Source: Periweissella ghanensis (lineage in GTDB: Bacteria; Bacillota; Bacilli; Lactobacillales; Lactobacillaceae). From it: a stretch of DNA of 64,000 nt. Below are positions 26,881 through 36,372 of this stretch, one piece after another. Location: positions 62,001-126,000 of the forward strand of contig NZ_CAKKNT010000003.1 of the NCBI RefSeq assembly GCF_918814755.1, written 5' to 3'. The notes under the pieces were generated by a model. The model was not told the DNA's origin, made no database searches, and saw nothing but the letters and a program-made list of their open reading frames with translations. The position numbers were made by a program, and so were the translations under genes. Position 1 is the first letter of the stretch, and each line of letters begins with the position of its first letter.

Positions 26881-26912
26881 ATTATACCGTAATATAAGGG
26901 AGGTAAATTATT

Positions 26913-27155
26913 ATGAATTCACAAGTACATTTTCGCATGGATGAGCAAGAAAAAGCAGCTTTAACGAATATCTACAATGCGCAAGGACTCTCAATTAATG
27001 ATGCCTTTCGGATATTCGCAAAGAAATCACTGGAAGTTGGTGGTTTCCCGTTTGAATTGAGTAATCCTAATGCCCGTTTGCAAGCAGCCATCAATAGCGA
27101 TGATTATGTAAATTTTGCAAGTGCTGAAGAAGGATTGGCTTTCTTGAATGACTGA
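26913..27155 (+). CDS. relB: RelB/DinJ-family antitoxin
   Basis: 80 residues. N-terminal ribbon-helix-helix (SQVHFRMDEQEKAALTNIYN, then GLSINDAFRIFAKKSL) and a C-terminal toxin-binding tail (FASAEEGLAFLND). AGGGAGG lies 9 bases before ATG. It overlaps yafQ by eight bases. The antitoxin neutralises YafQ and represses the operon at the palindrome upstream. Confidence 0.9.
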   Translation: MNSQVHFRMDEQEKAALTNIYNAQGLSINDAFRIFAKKSLEVGGFPFELSNPNARLQAAINSDDYVNFASAEEGLAFLND

Positions 27156-27426
27156 ATTTAAGTATAAACCATCGTTTGAAAGTCGTTTTAAAAAGCACTA
27201 TAAAAAAATGATTAAAGGTGGGCGTTATCAGAAAATTGATTTTGAGATTGTCTATCGTAAACTTTTATCTGATGCTCCACTCGATGACCATTACAATGAT
27301 TACCCTCTGAAAAATCGTAGACCAGAACGTGATTTACACATTAAACCCGATTGGTTGTTGATTTACAAGTATGATGGTGAATACGTGAAATTTATTGATA
27401 CTGGCACACATTCAGACTTATTTTAA
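27148..27426 (+). CDS. yafQ: YafQ-type RNase toxin (RelE superfamily)
   Basis: 92 residues. The core of YafQ toxins is visible: FKKHYKKMIKGGRY, PLDDHYNDYPL, RDLHIKPDWLLIYKYDGE and GTHSDLF, with His residues at the positions used for catalysis (DLHIKPD and GTHSDLF). The family cuts ribosome-bound mRNA. Complete and coupled to relB (8-base overlap), so the pair is probably active. Confidence 0.9.
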   Translation: MTEFKYKPSFESRFKKHYKKMIKGGRYQKIDFEIVYRKLLSDAPLDDHYNDYPLKNRRPERDLHIKPDWLLIYKYDGEYVKFIDTGTHSDLF

Positions 27427-27452
27427 GCACAAAAGTACCAGAATGTGCTAAC

Positions 27453-27549
27453 CCGCAGCTGATACCAAAAATAAACCCTTGAAGAAAATTCTTCAGGGGT
27501 TTATTTAGCGTTGTATTTGTATTGCAATTAATCAAGTAATTTCATTTAC
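27453..27549 (+). repeat. Direct repeat flanking the relB-yafQ locus (right copy), with hairpin
   Basis: Same sequence as 26234-26325. The hairpin ACCCTTGAAGAA / TTCTTCAGGGGT with T run terminates relB-yafQ. Recombination between the two copies would delete or amplify 1.2 kb holding the TA pair. Confidence 0.75.
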
Positions 27550-27582
27550 CGTGTAGTTGCTTTTTTGATATTAACTTGCCAA

Positions 27583-27840
27583 TTATGCATGCTCAATCGC
27601 TGCAATCATCCTGGCTAAATCTACTGATTCATCATTCTCACGGCTTAATGTTGCTTGCATTTGACCGTTCATGAATAGCGCCATCGTTTCTTGTAGAGCA
27701 TCGTAATCTTGCTTACCCATTAACACTGCACTCTTGCTATTGTCAGCACCAGCAATCAAGATCGGTGCTGAATCACGATTAGTTGCTTGAATAAGGGCTA
27801 ATAAATTTGCTCGAGCTTCAGTTGGCGTTACGATATCCAT
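27583..27840 (-). CDS. Orphan Phd/YefM-family antitoxin
   Basis: 85 residues from ATG 27840 (weak AAAGCGG upstream); the frame extends 13 codons further but without a ribosome site. MDIVTPTEARANLLALIQAT and SAVLMGKQDYDALQETMALF are the conserved parts of the YefM fold. The usual partner (YoeB or Doc) is absent: downstream is the direct repeat, upstream the Panacea gene. An orphan antitoxin may protect against a toxin elsewhere. Confidence 0.8.
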   Translation of the reverse strand: MDIVTPTEARANLLALIQATNRDSAPILIAGADNSKSAVLMGKQDYDALQETMALFMNGQMQATLSRENDESVDLARMIAAIEHA

Positions 27841-27922
27841 AGTTATCACCGCTTTCTTTACTTTATTATCTAAAACCAAAGTATCACCTCGTAACCTATT
27901 TTTTAGTTAGCATAATTCCCCC

Positions 27923-28909
27923 TCACCGCTTCACCTCTGCAAACTCCATGACAATTTCTTCATTTGGAATTTGCAGCTTATATTCCCCAGCTTGGTACGT
28001 CCGCGTCCACGCACTTTCATCGCTATGCGTTAATGCACGTAAGCTGGCTGCTTCAAAATGCCCGTAATGTGCCCAAACATAGCTTAAGACACCTCCCACT
28101 TCGATATCTTCACTAATATTTTGTTGCTGTGCAAGGATTTGCGTAAGAGCTGCTTGATCCAGCGTTTGTAAAATATCTAATTCCCGTTGGCCATGGAATT
28201 GCTGAGCAACTGAATCATAGACGGGCCCATGCGTATAAGCTAAGGTGTCCTCACTAAATAATAGCCTTTGATATTGCTTCATGAATATACCTTGGGCAAA
28301 ATATAGTAACTTTTGCAATTTCATTTGGGTTAACGTTGATACGGTAACATCAACCTGGCGTTGCATATAGTCTTGGGCCATGAACCAAGCAGCAACATCT
28401 AAGGCCTTTTGAAAACGTGCCCGTTCAAGTTTTTCAGCCGTTAGTTTTTGTAAAACATCCATATCGTTATTTGAATACTTCTTTACATCTGAATCAACAA
28501 ACATTTTCTTCAATGTCGTAACATCATAATCCGCAACCCGTTCAATTAAATTACTATTGGCCCGCGTTGGTAACGAACCGGCTTCATATTGTTCAATGGT
28601 TGATTTGGCCAGACCTAAGAAATTAGCAAAGCCGCGTTGTGACAGCCCGAGGTGGTGCCGAATCGCTTTGATTTCAGGCGTTGTCAACAAATTGTTACGG
28701 CGTGCATAAGCAGCAAATAACCGTTCATCGCGGACTTGAGCCAAGTCACGATCAAACACTTCTTCATTAGTTGCTGCATAAATACGAACGGGAATTTTTT
28801 CAATTGAAATTTCAGTTCCTTTGACTTTGGCGGTAATATCTTGGTAAACGACATTGGTTGCCGAAATTGGGACAAACTCATCTAAACTCTCAACAAAAAA
28901 TTCATTCAT
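27923..28909 (-). CDS. Panacea (SocA/DUF4065) antitoxin with MqsA-type HTH
   Basis: 328 residues. Residues about 70-125 form the MqsA-type HTH (EIKAIRHHLGLSQRGFANFL, AKSTIEQYEAGSLPTRANSN). Residues about 175-300 are a Panacea domain (MKLQKLLYFAQGIFMKQYQR, AYTHGPVYDSVAQQF). In homologues the N-terminal part is a zinc ribbon with two CxxC pairs; here the Cys are absent (IYAATNEEVF where CxxCGEE is usual), so no zinc site. Panacea antitoxins counter many unrelated toxins encoded next door, but no toxin gene is obvious beside this one. AGGAGG lies 6 bases before ATG. Confidence 0.8.
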   Translation of the reverse strand: MNEFFVESLDEFVPISATNVVYQDITAKVKGTEISIEKIPVRIYAATNEEVFDRDLAQVRDERLFAAYARRNNLLTTPEIKAIRHHLGLSQRGFANFLGLAKSTIEQYEAGSLPTRANSNLIERVADYDVTTLKKMFVDSDVKKYSNNDMDVLQKLTAEKLERARFQKALDVAAWFMAQDYMQRQVDVTVSTLTQMKLQKLLYFAQGIFMKQYQRLLFSEDTLAYTHGPVYDSVAQQFHGQRELDILQTLDQAALTQILAQQQNISEDIEVGGVLSYVWAHYGHFEAASLRALTHSDESAWTRTYQAGEYKLQIPNEEIVMEFAEVKR

Positions 28910-29031
28910 AATATTACCTCCTAATAATCTTCATGAACTGAAATAATCCAACCACGCCCTTTTAGTAGCGTAATTATATCGTCGCCCCGAATAAAGGGCA
29001 AACATTAAAATTAAGCTATTCGCAACGCAAC

Positions 29032-29070
29032 AAAAAAGCCAGGTAACGCGGAATAACCTCGCTACCTGAC
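29032..29070 (-). terminator. Terminator of the MFS gene
   Basis: Minus strand CAGGTAGCGAGG / CCGCGTTACCTG with a short loop, then T6. Confidence 0.8.
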
Positions 29071-29159
29071 AATGTTTGAACGGGATTGTGGCATCCCCGA
29101 TATTTAATATTGTGCATATATATTAGTCGTCTAGGACATCCTTCAACACCGGCCTACTA

Positions 29160-30347
29160 TTAGGCATTTTGCTTACCGCGCATCACTACCAGCCCAATAA
29201 TTATAATCATAAATCCATATAGCAAATATAACTTGGTTGGCGAAATCCCGACCATCAGAATCGACACTAAGGCCGCCCCAATTGGGTACACCATTTCTTG
29301 AATCGTATAATACCAGGTGATAACATCGGCTCTAGTTTCTTCACTCAAAGATGTTTGCATTGCGGTATAGCTAATTGGACTCGCAAACGTACTGATTAAT
29401 GAGATTGCCATGCTCACAATCACTACCGCAACTAAGGCCGCTGTTTTGGACGTAATCCCAAACATGAAGGCTAATATTAGATACAGGGCACCAATTGATA
29501 TGGTTGTGACTCTTAATATTTTTAATGCATTGGGCGTCTTTTTAAAGAATGCGACCGATGCGCCGACCACTGCCCCGATACCAGCAATCCCTTGGACGAG
29601 CCCCAAATATTTTTCCGTAACAAACCCGCCCGTTACTAGAATATATGGGATGGCCACAATTTCTGATACCAAAAATATCCCTAAAAGCGTCTCTAACAGA
29701 AATACTTTTCTTACAGTTGGTTGCTTTAATACTGAAGCCACCACCATTTTGAAGCTTGGTAGCGCTGCATTATCATCCGCACTACGCACACCTTGATACT
29801 TAACCCGCGGTAATAGGACAATCCCAATCAGCGAAATTCCCACTGCCACCCAGAGCGTATTTGGCAAACCTATCCATGCCCACAACAAGGCCGTTATGAT
29901 CGGGTTAACGATTTGCAGCACTGAGATACTCCCTTGCTCTAACGCGTTTAGTTGCTGAATATGATCTTCGCCGACAATGTAAATTTGATTATTCATATAA
30001 GCGTAATTAAATATGCGCATGAATACTCCATTAATGCTCAAAAACAGCACCGCGGTATAGACCATTGCTTTATTATCACTGATGAAGAAACTATATAGCA
30101 ACATCGAAAGCGTTGCCCCGACTAATCCAATCGTAGACAATAAATGATTATCAAATTTATGAAGCAACATGGTAATTGGCTTGGCAAGGACCAGGCCGAT
30201 GATTGGGCCAGTTATTAACCCCAGACCGAAACTGACGGAACTATGAGTTTTATTAAGCAACTCCAAACTCGTCCCATAGTTAAAGATTCCGTTGGCAGCC
30301 AAAGTCGCAAACATAATTAAGGCCGGAATCATTATTTTTATTTTCAT
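29160..30347 (-). CDS. Major facilitator superfamily transporter
   Basis: 395 residues, about 12 helices. Late helices GIAGIGAVVGASVAFFKKTP and the polar central loop (RVKYQGVRSADDNAALPSFK) fit the MFS fold. GGAGG lies 6 bases before ATG. Single gene between a terminator and a 375-base intergenic region. The substrate is unknown; the chain resembles drug or sugar exporters of lactic acid bacteria. Confidence 0.8.
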   Translation of the reverse strand: MKIKIMIPALIMFATLAANGIFNYGTSLELLNKTHSSVSFGLGLITGPIIGLVLAKPITMLLHKFDNHLLSTIGLVGATLSMLLYSFFISDNKAMVYTAVLFLSINGVFMRIFNYAYMNNQIYIVGEDHIQQLNALEQGSISVLQIVNPIITALLWAWIGLPNTLWVAVGISLIGIVLLPRVKYQGVRSADDNAALPSFKMVVASVLKQPTVRKVFLLETLLGIFLVSEIVAIPYILVTGGFVTEKYLGLVQGIAGIGAVVGASVAFFKKTPNALKILRVTTISIGALYLILAFMFGITSKTAALVAVVIVSMAISLISTFASPISYTAMQTSLSEETRADVITWYYTIQEMVYPIGAALVSILMVGISPTKLYLLYGFMIIIIGLVVMRGKQNA

Positions 30348-30453
30348 ACGCTACCTCCGAAGTTCACCCCATTCGCCACCAATTGTCCGCAATTAGCATT
30401 TAAACGAATTGTTTGATTAGAATTTTATAATAATTTAACACATTCCAACTTCA

Positions 30454-30525
30454 CTAACAACTTCCTTTTACCAGAATTGAATCTTTTTTGAGTATCTGTA
30501 ACGGTTCTTTTTTATTCTTATCCAC
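30454..30525 (-). CDS. Possible 23-residue leader peptide
   Basis: GTG 30525 follows AAGGAG by 8 bases and encodes a Lys-rich peptide (VDKNKKEPLQILKKD...VKGSC) ending 106 bases before the MFS start. The only support is the ribosome site; it could be a chance frame. Confidence 0.2.
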   Translation of the reverse strand: MDKNKKEPLQILKKDSILVKGSC

Positions 30526-30669
30526 GATATTACTCCTTCCAGTTGCGTGATTGCTTATCGTAATTATCCTTGCCACTGTTACAAGATAATTGATTGAAGG
30601 TGTTGGTCAATATTTTACATCTAATAATAACACTAAGAATCGACTACTCCGTCATAATTTTACATAAAC

Positions 30670-30707
30670 AAAAAGCTATCCAAGAACCAAGTTCCTTGAT
30701 AGCTTTT
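30670..30707 (-). terminator. Terminator of the citrate operon
   Basis: AAAAAGCTATC..GAAC / GTTC..GATAGCTTTT, 17-bp arms with a small loop, 15 bases after the citP stop. Confidence 0.85.
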
Positions 30708-30722
30708 CGTGTGATCTGAATA

Positions 30723-32042
30723 TTAATGCATAAACGAAACTAATAACCCAGCGACCACTAACATAATGGCCCCACCAAGTCGATTACCCATTTGAGCAAA
30801 GGCAATTAAATTCATCCGATTAGATGCGGCCAGGACTGAAACGTTCCCTGTTCCACCCATTGAGTTATTACATAAACCAGCGGTAATTGTGGCTTCAAGT
30901 GGATACATACCGAATAATTTACCGATAAAGCCTGAAACGACTGAAATTACAATCACACTAGTTAAGCATAAGACTACGAATTGCCATGAAAGTGAGGCGG
31001 CCAATACACGCAAGTCAAGTAATGACATTCCGACCCCGCAGAGTAAGGCATGCGTCATATTGTTAACAACTACGTCACTAAACATTACGACTGATTGTTC
31101 GTAGTATTCTGGTAATAAGCCGAATCCTTTAACTAAAATAACAGTCAAAATAATAAAGGCATAGCTGTTAATTGCAGGTATTAACATGTTAAGTAATGTT
31201 CCAAGCATAAAGAAAGCCATCGCAATTACTAAACCAATCCCCATGCGTGTCGCATCAAGGGGGGCTTTTTTCTTTTGTAACATATCATCACTAACGGGCA
31301 TTAACACACCGTTACCGTCAATTTTAGAACCTTGTAAGACTTTTGAAAGCATCCCAGCCCCAACAATTGCTAATAAGTTACCAAACGTAGTTGCAGGGAA
31401 TAATTGTGACAAGATATGCGCTGCCGGTTGGCCAAAGGCGTGACTGTAAATCCCTGACAATGGCACAATTCCGGCCCCAACACCACCGGCCATAATTGGA
31501 ATTGAGACGTAGTAAATTGAGTGAGCAAAACCTTGACCTAAAAGCATCCCCACGCCACCAACCGCAAAGAGGGTCACGGCCATTGAGATAAAGGCAACTG
31601 GTAAGAAACGAACGGCTGCCCGGAGTAATAATTTACGGTTCATCCCTAAAATTGAACCAACAATCAATGAAACAATGTAGAAATCAAGGAAGTCCATATT
31701 GTTAACAAAGGTCTTACTGATGTTAACCACACTTGGTGGAATTATGCCATACGTAACTAGTGCCGCAGCGGCAAAGATGGTAAAAACTGATCCACCGCCA
31801 AGATACGTTTTAAAAATTGGTAAATTAGCACCCATATAATAGAACAAATGTCCAAGAAGAACTAAAACTAAGATTGCCCCTAACATATTATTAGGCAAGG
31901 CATGTAGATTGATCATTAGTAGTAAGATTACGGCTAAAACGATATATAGTGGTAAGCCAATCCCACTAATTTTAAACTTTTCAAGCTTACTCAAGAAGTT
32001 GGGTTTATCTAAGGGCGTTACACCTTGTGCTTGTTGATCCAT
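30723..32042 (-). CDS. citP: Citrate/malate transporter of the 2-hydroxycarboxylate (2HCT) family
   Basis: 439 residues with 11 helices. Both 2HCT reentrant-loop GGxG motifs are seen: MAGGVGAGIVPLSGIYS near 190 and CNNSMGGTGNVSVLAASNRM near 395, followed by FAQMGNRLGGA with the Arg that contacts the substrate carboxylate. In lactic acid bacteria CitP exchanges citrate for lactate (or takes it up with protons), generating membrane potential. It is the last gene of the cit operon, 157 bases after citXG, and ends at a strong terminator. MleP-like malate exchange cannot be excluded, but the context points to citrate. Confidence 0.9.
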   Translation of the reverse strand: MDQQAQGVTPLDKPNFLSKLEKFKISGIGLPLYIVLAVILLLMINLHALPNNMLGAILVLVLLGHLFYYMGANLPIFKTYLGGGSVFTIFAAAALVTYGIIPPSVVNISKTFVNNMDFLDFYIVSLIVGSILGMNRKLLLRAAVRFLPVAFISMAVTLFAVGGVGMLLGQGFAHSIYYVSIPIMAGGVGAGIVPLSGIYSHAFGQPAAHILSQLFPATTFGNLLAIVGAGMLSKVLQGSKIDGNGVLMPVSDDMLQKKKAPLDATRMGIGLVIAMAFFMLGTLLNMLIPAINSYAFIILTVILVKGFGLLPEYYEQSVVMFSDVVVNNMTHALLCGVGMSLLDLRVLAASLSWQFVVLCLTSVIVISVVSGFIGKLFGMYPLEATITAGLCNNSMGGTGNVSVLAASNRMNLIAFAQMGNRLGGAIMLVVAGLLVSFMH

Positions 32043-32199
32043 TTATTTAACCTCATAAATTGGTAGTGATTATAATTTTTCACATGAATTGAGCTAATAA
32101 GTGAGCCACAACTGTCCATGATTGCGCTAACTTATTATGACGACGCTTCTGAATTTCTTCTCCAAAATATCTTCCTTAGTTAAATCTTATTAAATCTCG

Positions 32200-33582
32200 T
32201 TAAATCGTTGCTGTTAATAATCCCGTGTAGATGGTTAAGATTAATAAATCTGCTGAACCACCTAAACTCAGGTTGCGTTCCTTGAATTGCTCATCTAATT
32301 GCTGTAAAAAGGCAATCCCATCAGTGGTTTTACTGCCACCTAAATTAAAGTACAGGTTAGCCCATTCATGCATTTCCGCAAGAACCTCAAGTTGACCAGC
32401 ACGCTTAATTAAATTTGAATCACGCGTATTACCAGCAATATACATTAATGTGTCTAATAGCCGTTGTGGTAAGGTTCCGGTTGTTTTTTGTAACTGGGGT
32501 AAAGCTAGCTCAAAGACCGTGGGGTAACCAGCGGCGGCTTCACCACGAATGCCGGTCACTTGGTATTTTAAAAACTGTTCTTCTCCGGCTGTTAATGTGG
32601 GTTTATTCGCTAAACTTTGAAAATCAGTCGTAATTAACGTCGCTAACATCGCTTTAATCGTGGCTTGTAGATGCGTTAAAGTGGTTAGCTGTTGGCGATA
32701 ACAATAGCCCGTTGCCCCGAGTAAAATCCCTAATGAAAAGATGGCCCCTTTATGCGTGTTAACTCCATTAGTTGCAGTAAACATGGAGTTTTCTGCCACA
32801 ATACCGTGTTGGCGTAATTGCGCAAATAACTGGGTTAAATCATCTTCATGAAAATTAAAGCCCGTTTGGTAAGCGGCATTAAAATATGGTGTCAATGCCA
32901 AACTACTATCAATAAAGGTAAACACATCCATATCATGATGGGCTCCAGTGCTAGCTGGATCGACTAATCCAGGTTTAGGATTCAAACTAACCTCGTATAA
33001 TAAGCCTTTTTGGGCAAAATTAACGGCGTTGCTTTGATTCCAACGAAAATCATTGAAGTACTGGTGATAATGTTGTTCAATCACGGCTAAAATTTCTGCA
33101 TACGTGTGGGCTTGGGTTTTGGCACATATCTTCGCATCTTGGTCACATACCAAACATTGCCGGGCTGGAAAACCGAGGGCTTGCCGGGAAAGTTGGGTTG
33201 CATTTCCGGCGGCCATTACATCAATATCAAATAAGCGCCCCATGGGTAACTGCGTTTCAAGTTCCATCATCACTTTTTTGACGGCGACAATTGGGCCATC
33301 GACAATGATAAAAGCTTCAGGTCCAGTTGCTAATTCGCGGTATTCAACGGTATGTTGCACGGGATACCCTGCTTGGTTAAGCGCGGCTAAGATATTGTAC
33401 CAACCATCAACAAAGATGTTTACGATTGCGGCATTGGTTTTAACATTACCGGGAATATTTAATTTAACGGCACAAATTATTTGTTCGGGGTAAGACGCTT
33501 GGAGTTGTGTTTGCCGAGCACTGCGTACATCCTTACTCGTCAAAATATCCGTTAAGCTAACCACTTGTCCTTCTGTAAACAT
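32200..33582 (-). CDS. citXG: Fused CitX-CitG: citrate lyase prosthetic-group transferase and synthase
   Basis: 460 residues. Residues 1-175 are CitX (apo-citrate lyase phosphoribosyl-dephospho-CoA transferase): GRLFDIDVMAAG, FPARQCLVCDQDAKICAKTQ. From about 185 follows CitG (triphosphoribosyl-dephospho-CoA synthase): LYEVSLNPKPGLVDPASTGA, HHDMDVFTFIDSS, NGVNTHKGAIFSLGILLG. Together they make and attach the 2'-(5''-phosphoribosyl)-3'-dephospho-CoA cofactor to CitD. The fusion is common in lactobacilli. ATG 33582 is preferred over GTG 33585, with AAAGGAAA upstream. It lies 51 bases after citF. Confidence 0.9.
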   Translation of the reverse strand: MFTEGQVVSLTDILTSKDVRSARQTQLQASYPEQIICAVKLNIPGNVKTNAAIVNIFVDGWYNILAALNQAGYPVQHTVEYRELATGPEAFIIVDGPIVAVKKVMMELETQLPMGRLFDIDVMAAGNATQLSRQALGFPARQCLVCDQDAKICAKTQAHTYAEILAVIEQHYHQYFNDFRWNQSNAVNFAQKGLLYEVSLNPKPGLVDPASTGAHHDMDVFTFIDSSLALTPYFNAAYQTGFNFHEDDLTQLFAQLRQHGIVAENSMFTATNGVNTHKGAIFSLGILLGATGYCYRQQLTTLTHLQATIKAMLATLITTDFQSLANKPTLTAGEEQFLKYQVTGIRGEAAAGYPTVFELALPQLQKTTGTLPQRLLDTLMYIAGNTRDSNLIKRAGQLEVLAEMHEWANLYFNLGGSKTTDGIAFLQQLDEQFKERNLSLGGSADLLILTIYTGLLTATI

Positions 33583-33633
33583 CACACGTTTCCTTTCAAT
33601 TAGGTGATTCTGTTATTACTTAAATTACTTATC

Positions 33634-35190
33634 TTAATCTTTTACTTCACGAATCACGTCCATAATGGTCCCGTCACGATATTCGATTAAGGCCACCACG
33701 CGATCTGTAAATTCAAGCGGTTTTGGTGTCCCAACTTTTTTCTCCGCCATTTGTTGGAGTTCATCGATGGTAAATACAGGAACCCCAGGCACATTACTTA
33801 GCGCGGCTAATAAATCTTGGCGTAATGGGTTAATGGCAATCCCAACTTCAGTTACGAGCACATCAATGGATTCACCTGGCGTCACCACCGTTGTTACATC
33901 TCGAACCACTGTGGCAATTCGGCCCCGAACTAATGGCGCTGAGATAATCGTCAATTTAGCGGTGGCCGCATCTTGGTGCCCACCGATGGCCCCACGAATG
34001 ACTCCATCAGAACCAGACATGACGTTCACGTTGAACTTCGTATCAATTTCTAATGCTGACAAGATCACAACATCTAACTTATCAACCATCGCACCTTTGT
34101 TAGCTGCATCGGCATACCAAGACGCATCGATTTCTTGTTGGTTCCGGTTTTTGTGCATGGACTCGGCCGCACCCTTATCGAAATCTTGAACATCCATCAA
34201 CCGACCAATCAAGCCTTCTTCTAAGAGGTCAACCGTTGGTTTGGTAATCCCACCAAGGGCAAATGAAGCTTTGATTTGGTTATCAAGCATGGCTTGGCGT
34301 AAGAACCGCGTTACCGCTAGAGCTGCCCCACCCGTTCCTGTTTGGAATGAAAAGCCATCTTTAAAGTATGGTGAGTGAGTAATCACATTATTAACCATTT
34401 CCGCAATCTTTAATTCTTTCGGATCTTTTGTGAAACGAGTGGCTCCTGAACCAATTTTTTCTGGATCGCCGACAGCATCGACTTTAACGACGTAATCCAC
34501 TTGAGTTTGCTTAATTGATGCTGGTGTGTTGGGGTATGGCTTCAAAGTATCCGTGATTAAAACAACCGTTTGGGCGTATTGGGCATCCATTAAGGCATAA
34601 CCGAGGGAACCAAACGCTGAATCACCGTCCATCCCGTTGGCATTTCCCATTTCATCGGCATTTGGCACCCCTAAGAAAGCGACGTCAATTTTGATGGCGC
34701 CGGTTTCAATGGCCCGCGCCCGATTCCCATGAGAACGGAAAATAACCGGATTAGCTAACGCCCCATGTGAGACAGCATCCCCTAATGTTCCGCGCATCCC
34801 AGATGACGTAATGTTAGTAACGACGCCCTTTTCAATCGCTTCAACGACAATATCGTTCATGACATTGGTCAAAGATGATGGGGCTAAGGTCAAATTTTGA
34901 TAGCCGTTATCGATGATAATGCGCATAACTTTGTTAAAGACATAGTCACCTTCCCGGAAATGGTGGTGAAATGAGATAGTCATGCCATCACGGACGGTCT
35001 TGTTGACCAAATCAGCTAATGAATCAACTAACTTATTACTACCGGTAGTCGCCTTAAAAGTTGGCAACACCCGTTCAACTGGCATCCCTTCGATGTCGGT
35101 TGATGTAAATGGTTGGTAGTCATAGCTTGCTAAGATTTCATCTGGGATGTTGCGATTTACTTTATTTTCCAATGTATTCACCTTCTGCAT
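33634..35190 (-). CDS. citF: Citrate lyase alpha subunit (acetyl-ACP:citrate ACP transferase)
   Basis: 518 residues, the family length. Motifs: [55 protein letters not shown]. The subunit exchanges acetyl for citryl on the CitD cofactor. It overlaps citE by 29 bases, indicating translational coupling in the citCDEF order. Confidence 0.95.
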   Translation of the reverse strand: MQKVNTLENKVNRNIPDEILASYDYQPFTSTDIEGMPVERVLPTFKATTGSNKLVDSLADLVNKTVRDGMTISFHHHFREGDYVFNKVMRIIIDNGYQNLTLAPSSLTNVMNDIVVEAIEKGVVTNITSSGMRGTLGDAVSHGALANPVIFRSHGNRARAIETGAIKIDVAFLGVPNADEMGNANGMDGDSAFGSLGYALMDAQYAQTVVLITDTLKPYPNTPASIKQTQVDYVVKVDAVGDPEKIGSGATRFTKDPKELKIAEMVNNVITHSPYFKDGFSFQTGTGGAALAVTRFLRQAMLDNQIKASFALGGITKPTVDLLEEGLIGRLMDVQDFDKGAAESMHKNRNQQEIDASWYADAANKGAMVDKLDVVILSALEIDTKFNVNVMSGSDGVIRGAIGGHQDAATAKLTIISAPLVRGRIATVVRDVTTVVTPGESIDVLVTEVGIAINPLRQDLLAALSNVPGVPVFTIDELQQMAEKKVGTPKPLEFTDRVVALIEYRDGTIMDVIREVKD

Positions 35191-36076
35191 CTACTAAATT
35201 ATTGGCTTTGGCTAAACGCATCACCCGTTCTGCTCGGAGCACGACGGGCCGGTCAACCATTTGCCCATTCAATGAAATAACGCCTGAACCCTTAATCCGG
35301 GCTTGTTCAATGGCCAAGATAACTTGTTGGGCATTGCGAATTTCTTTTTCCGTTGGTTGGTAAACTTTATTAACCATCGCTACTTGGCGTGGGTTAACTA
35401 ATGACTTACCATCAAAACCAAGTTGGTGAATCAATTCGGTTTCACGATAGAAGCCCGCTTCATCATCCATGTTGGTAAAGACCGTATCAAAGGCCGCAAT
35501 CCCGGCAGCCCGTGCCGCATGTAAGATCACATTGCGGGCATATAATAATTCTTGCCCATCTGGATAACGGTGCGTTTTCATATCCGTTGTGTAATCTTCA
35601 GCGGATAACGCAATCCCAATCATCCGCGGAGAAGCCGCCGCAATTTCATTAGCGTTAACGACCCCTTTGGCTGATTCAATCGCGGCCATTAAATTGGTAC
35701 TACCAACTTCACGGCCAAATTCAACTTCAGCGGCGGCAACTAATGCTTCTAACTCATGAATCATCTCTGCTGTTTCCGCTTTTGGTAAGCGAATGACATC
35801 AATGCCGGCTTTAACCATGGCTTTAATATCATTTTGGTAATATGGCGTATCTAATCCATTAATCCGGACTACTAATTCCGCGGTACCATAATCAATCGTG
35901 GTGATGGCTTCATAAACTAAGTACCGGGCGGCATCTTTTTCCGCCATTGAAACGGCATCTTCCAAGTCAAACATGATTGAATCAGCCCCAAAAATACCGG
36001 CGTCTTTAATCATTGCGGGGTTATTACCAGGCACAAACATCATGGTGCGGCGAAGTCGTTCTTTGCTATTTGCCAT
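35162..36076 (-). CDS. citE: Citrate lyase beta subunit (citryl-ACP lyase)
   Basis: 304 residues from ATG 36076 (GGAGG 10 bases upstream; the TTG at 36094 is not needed). TIM-barrel features of HpcH/Cit[38 protein letters not shown] (Mg-binding region), [30 protein letters not shown]. It splits citryl-ACP into oxaloacetate and acetyl-ACP. Two bases separate it from citD. Confidence 0.95.
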   Translation of the reverse strand: MANSKERLRRTMMFVPGNNPAMIKDAGIFGADSIMFDLEDAVSMAEKDAARYLVYEAITTIDYGTAELVVRINGLDTPYYQNDIKAMVKAGIDVIRLPKAETAEMIHELEALVAAAEVEFGREVGSTNLMAAIESAKGVVNANEIAAASPRMIGIALSAEDYTTDMKTHRYPDGQELLYARNVILHAARAAGIAAFDTVFTNMDDEAGFYRETELIHQLGFDGKSLVNPRQVAMVNKVYQPTEKEIRNAQQVILAIEQARIKGSGVISLNGQMVDRPVVLRAERVMRLAKANNLVDAEGEYIGK

Positions 36077-36078
36077 AA

Positions 36079-36372
36079 TTACATCACCTCCCAATTTGGT
36101 GTATCCACAATTGCTAAAGCGCGTTGAACAGCAGTTAGTGCCCGGGCTTTGATAACTAAGTCAAGCGCCCCTTTATCAACGACACTAATTTGGGCGTTTT
36201 CAATCGCATAAGCTTGTAAGACGTTGGTAATAGTTGCTTTAATTTGATCACCAAATTGCTTGGCGACGTCTGATTCTAATTCAAATTCATAACCATTGGT
36301 ACCGGCACGTAAGATGATTTGGATATCTGATGATTCCAAGGTCCCGGCCATGGCAGTTTGTTTAATTTCCAT
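36079..36372 (-). CDS. citD: Citrate lyase acyl carrier protein (gamma subunit)
   Basis: 97 residues. AMAGTLESSDIQI holds Ser14, the attachment site of the dephospho-CoA-type cofactor made by CitXG. The rest matches CitD (LESDVAKQFGDQIKATI, KGALDLVIKARALTAVQRAL). Overlaps the citC end by eleven bases. Confidence 0.95.
   Translation of the reverse strand: MEIKQTAMAGTLESSDIQIILRAGTNGYEFELESDVAKQFGDQIKATITNVLQAYAIENAQISVVDKGALDLVIKARALTAVQRALAIVDTPNWEVM

Larger units (their letters stand above)
30348..30722. other. Intergenic region between the MFS gene and citP
   Basis: 375 bases holding the citP terminator at the right, a possible 23-codon leader ORF (30454-30525) and otherwise AT-rich sequence. 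Nothing else supportable. Confidence 0.5.
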
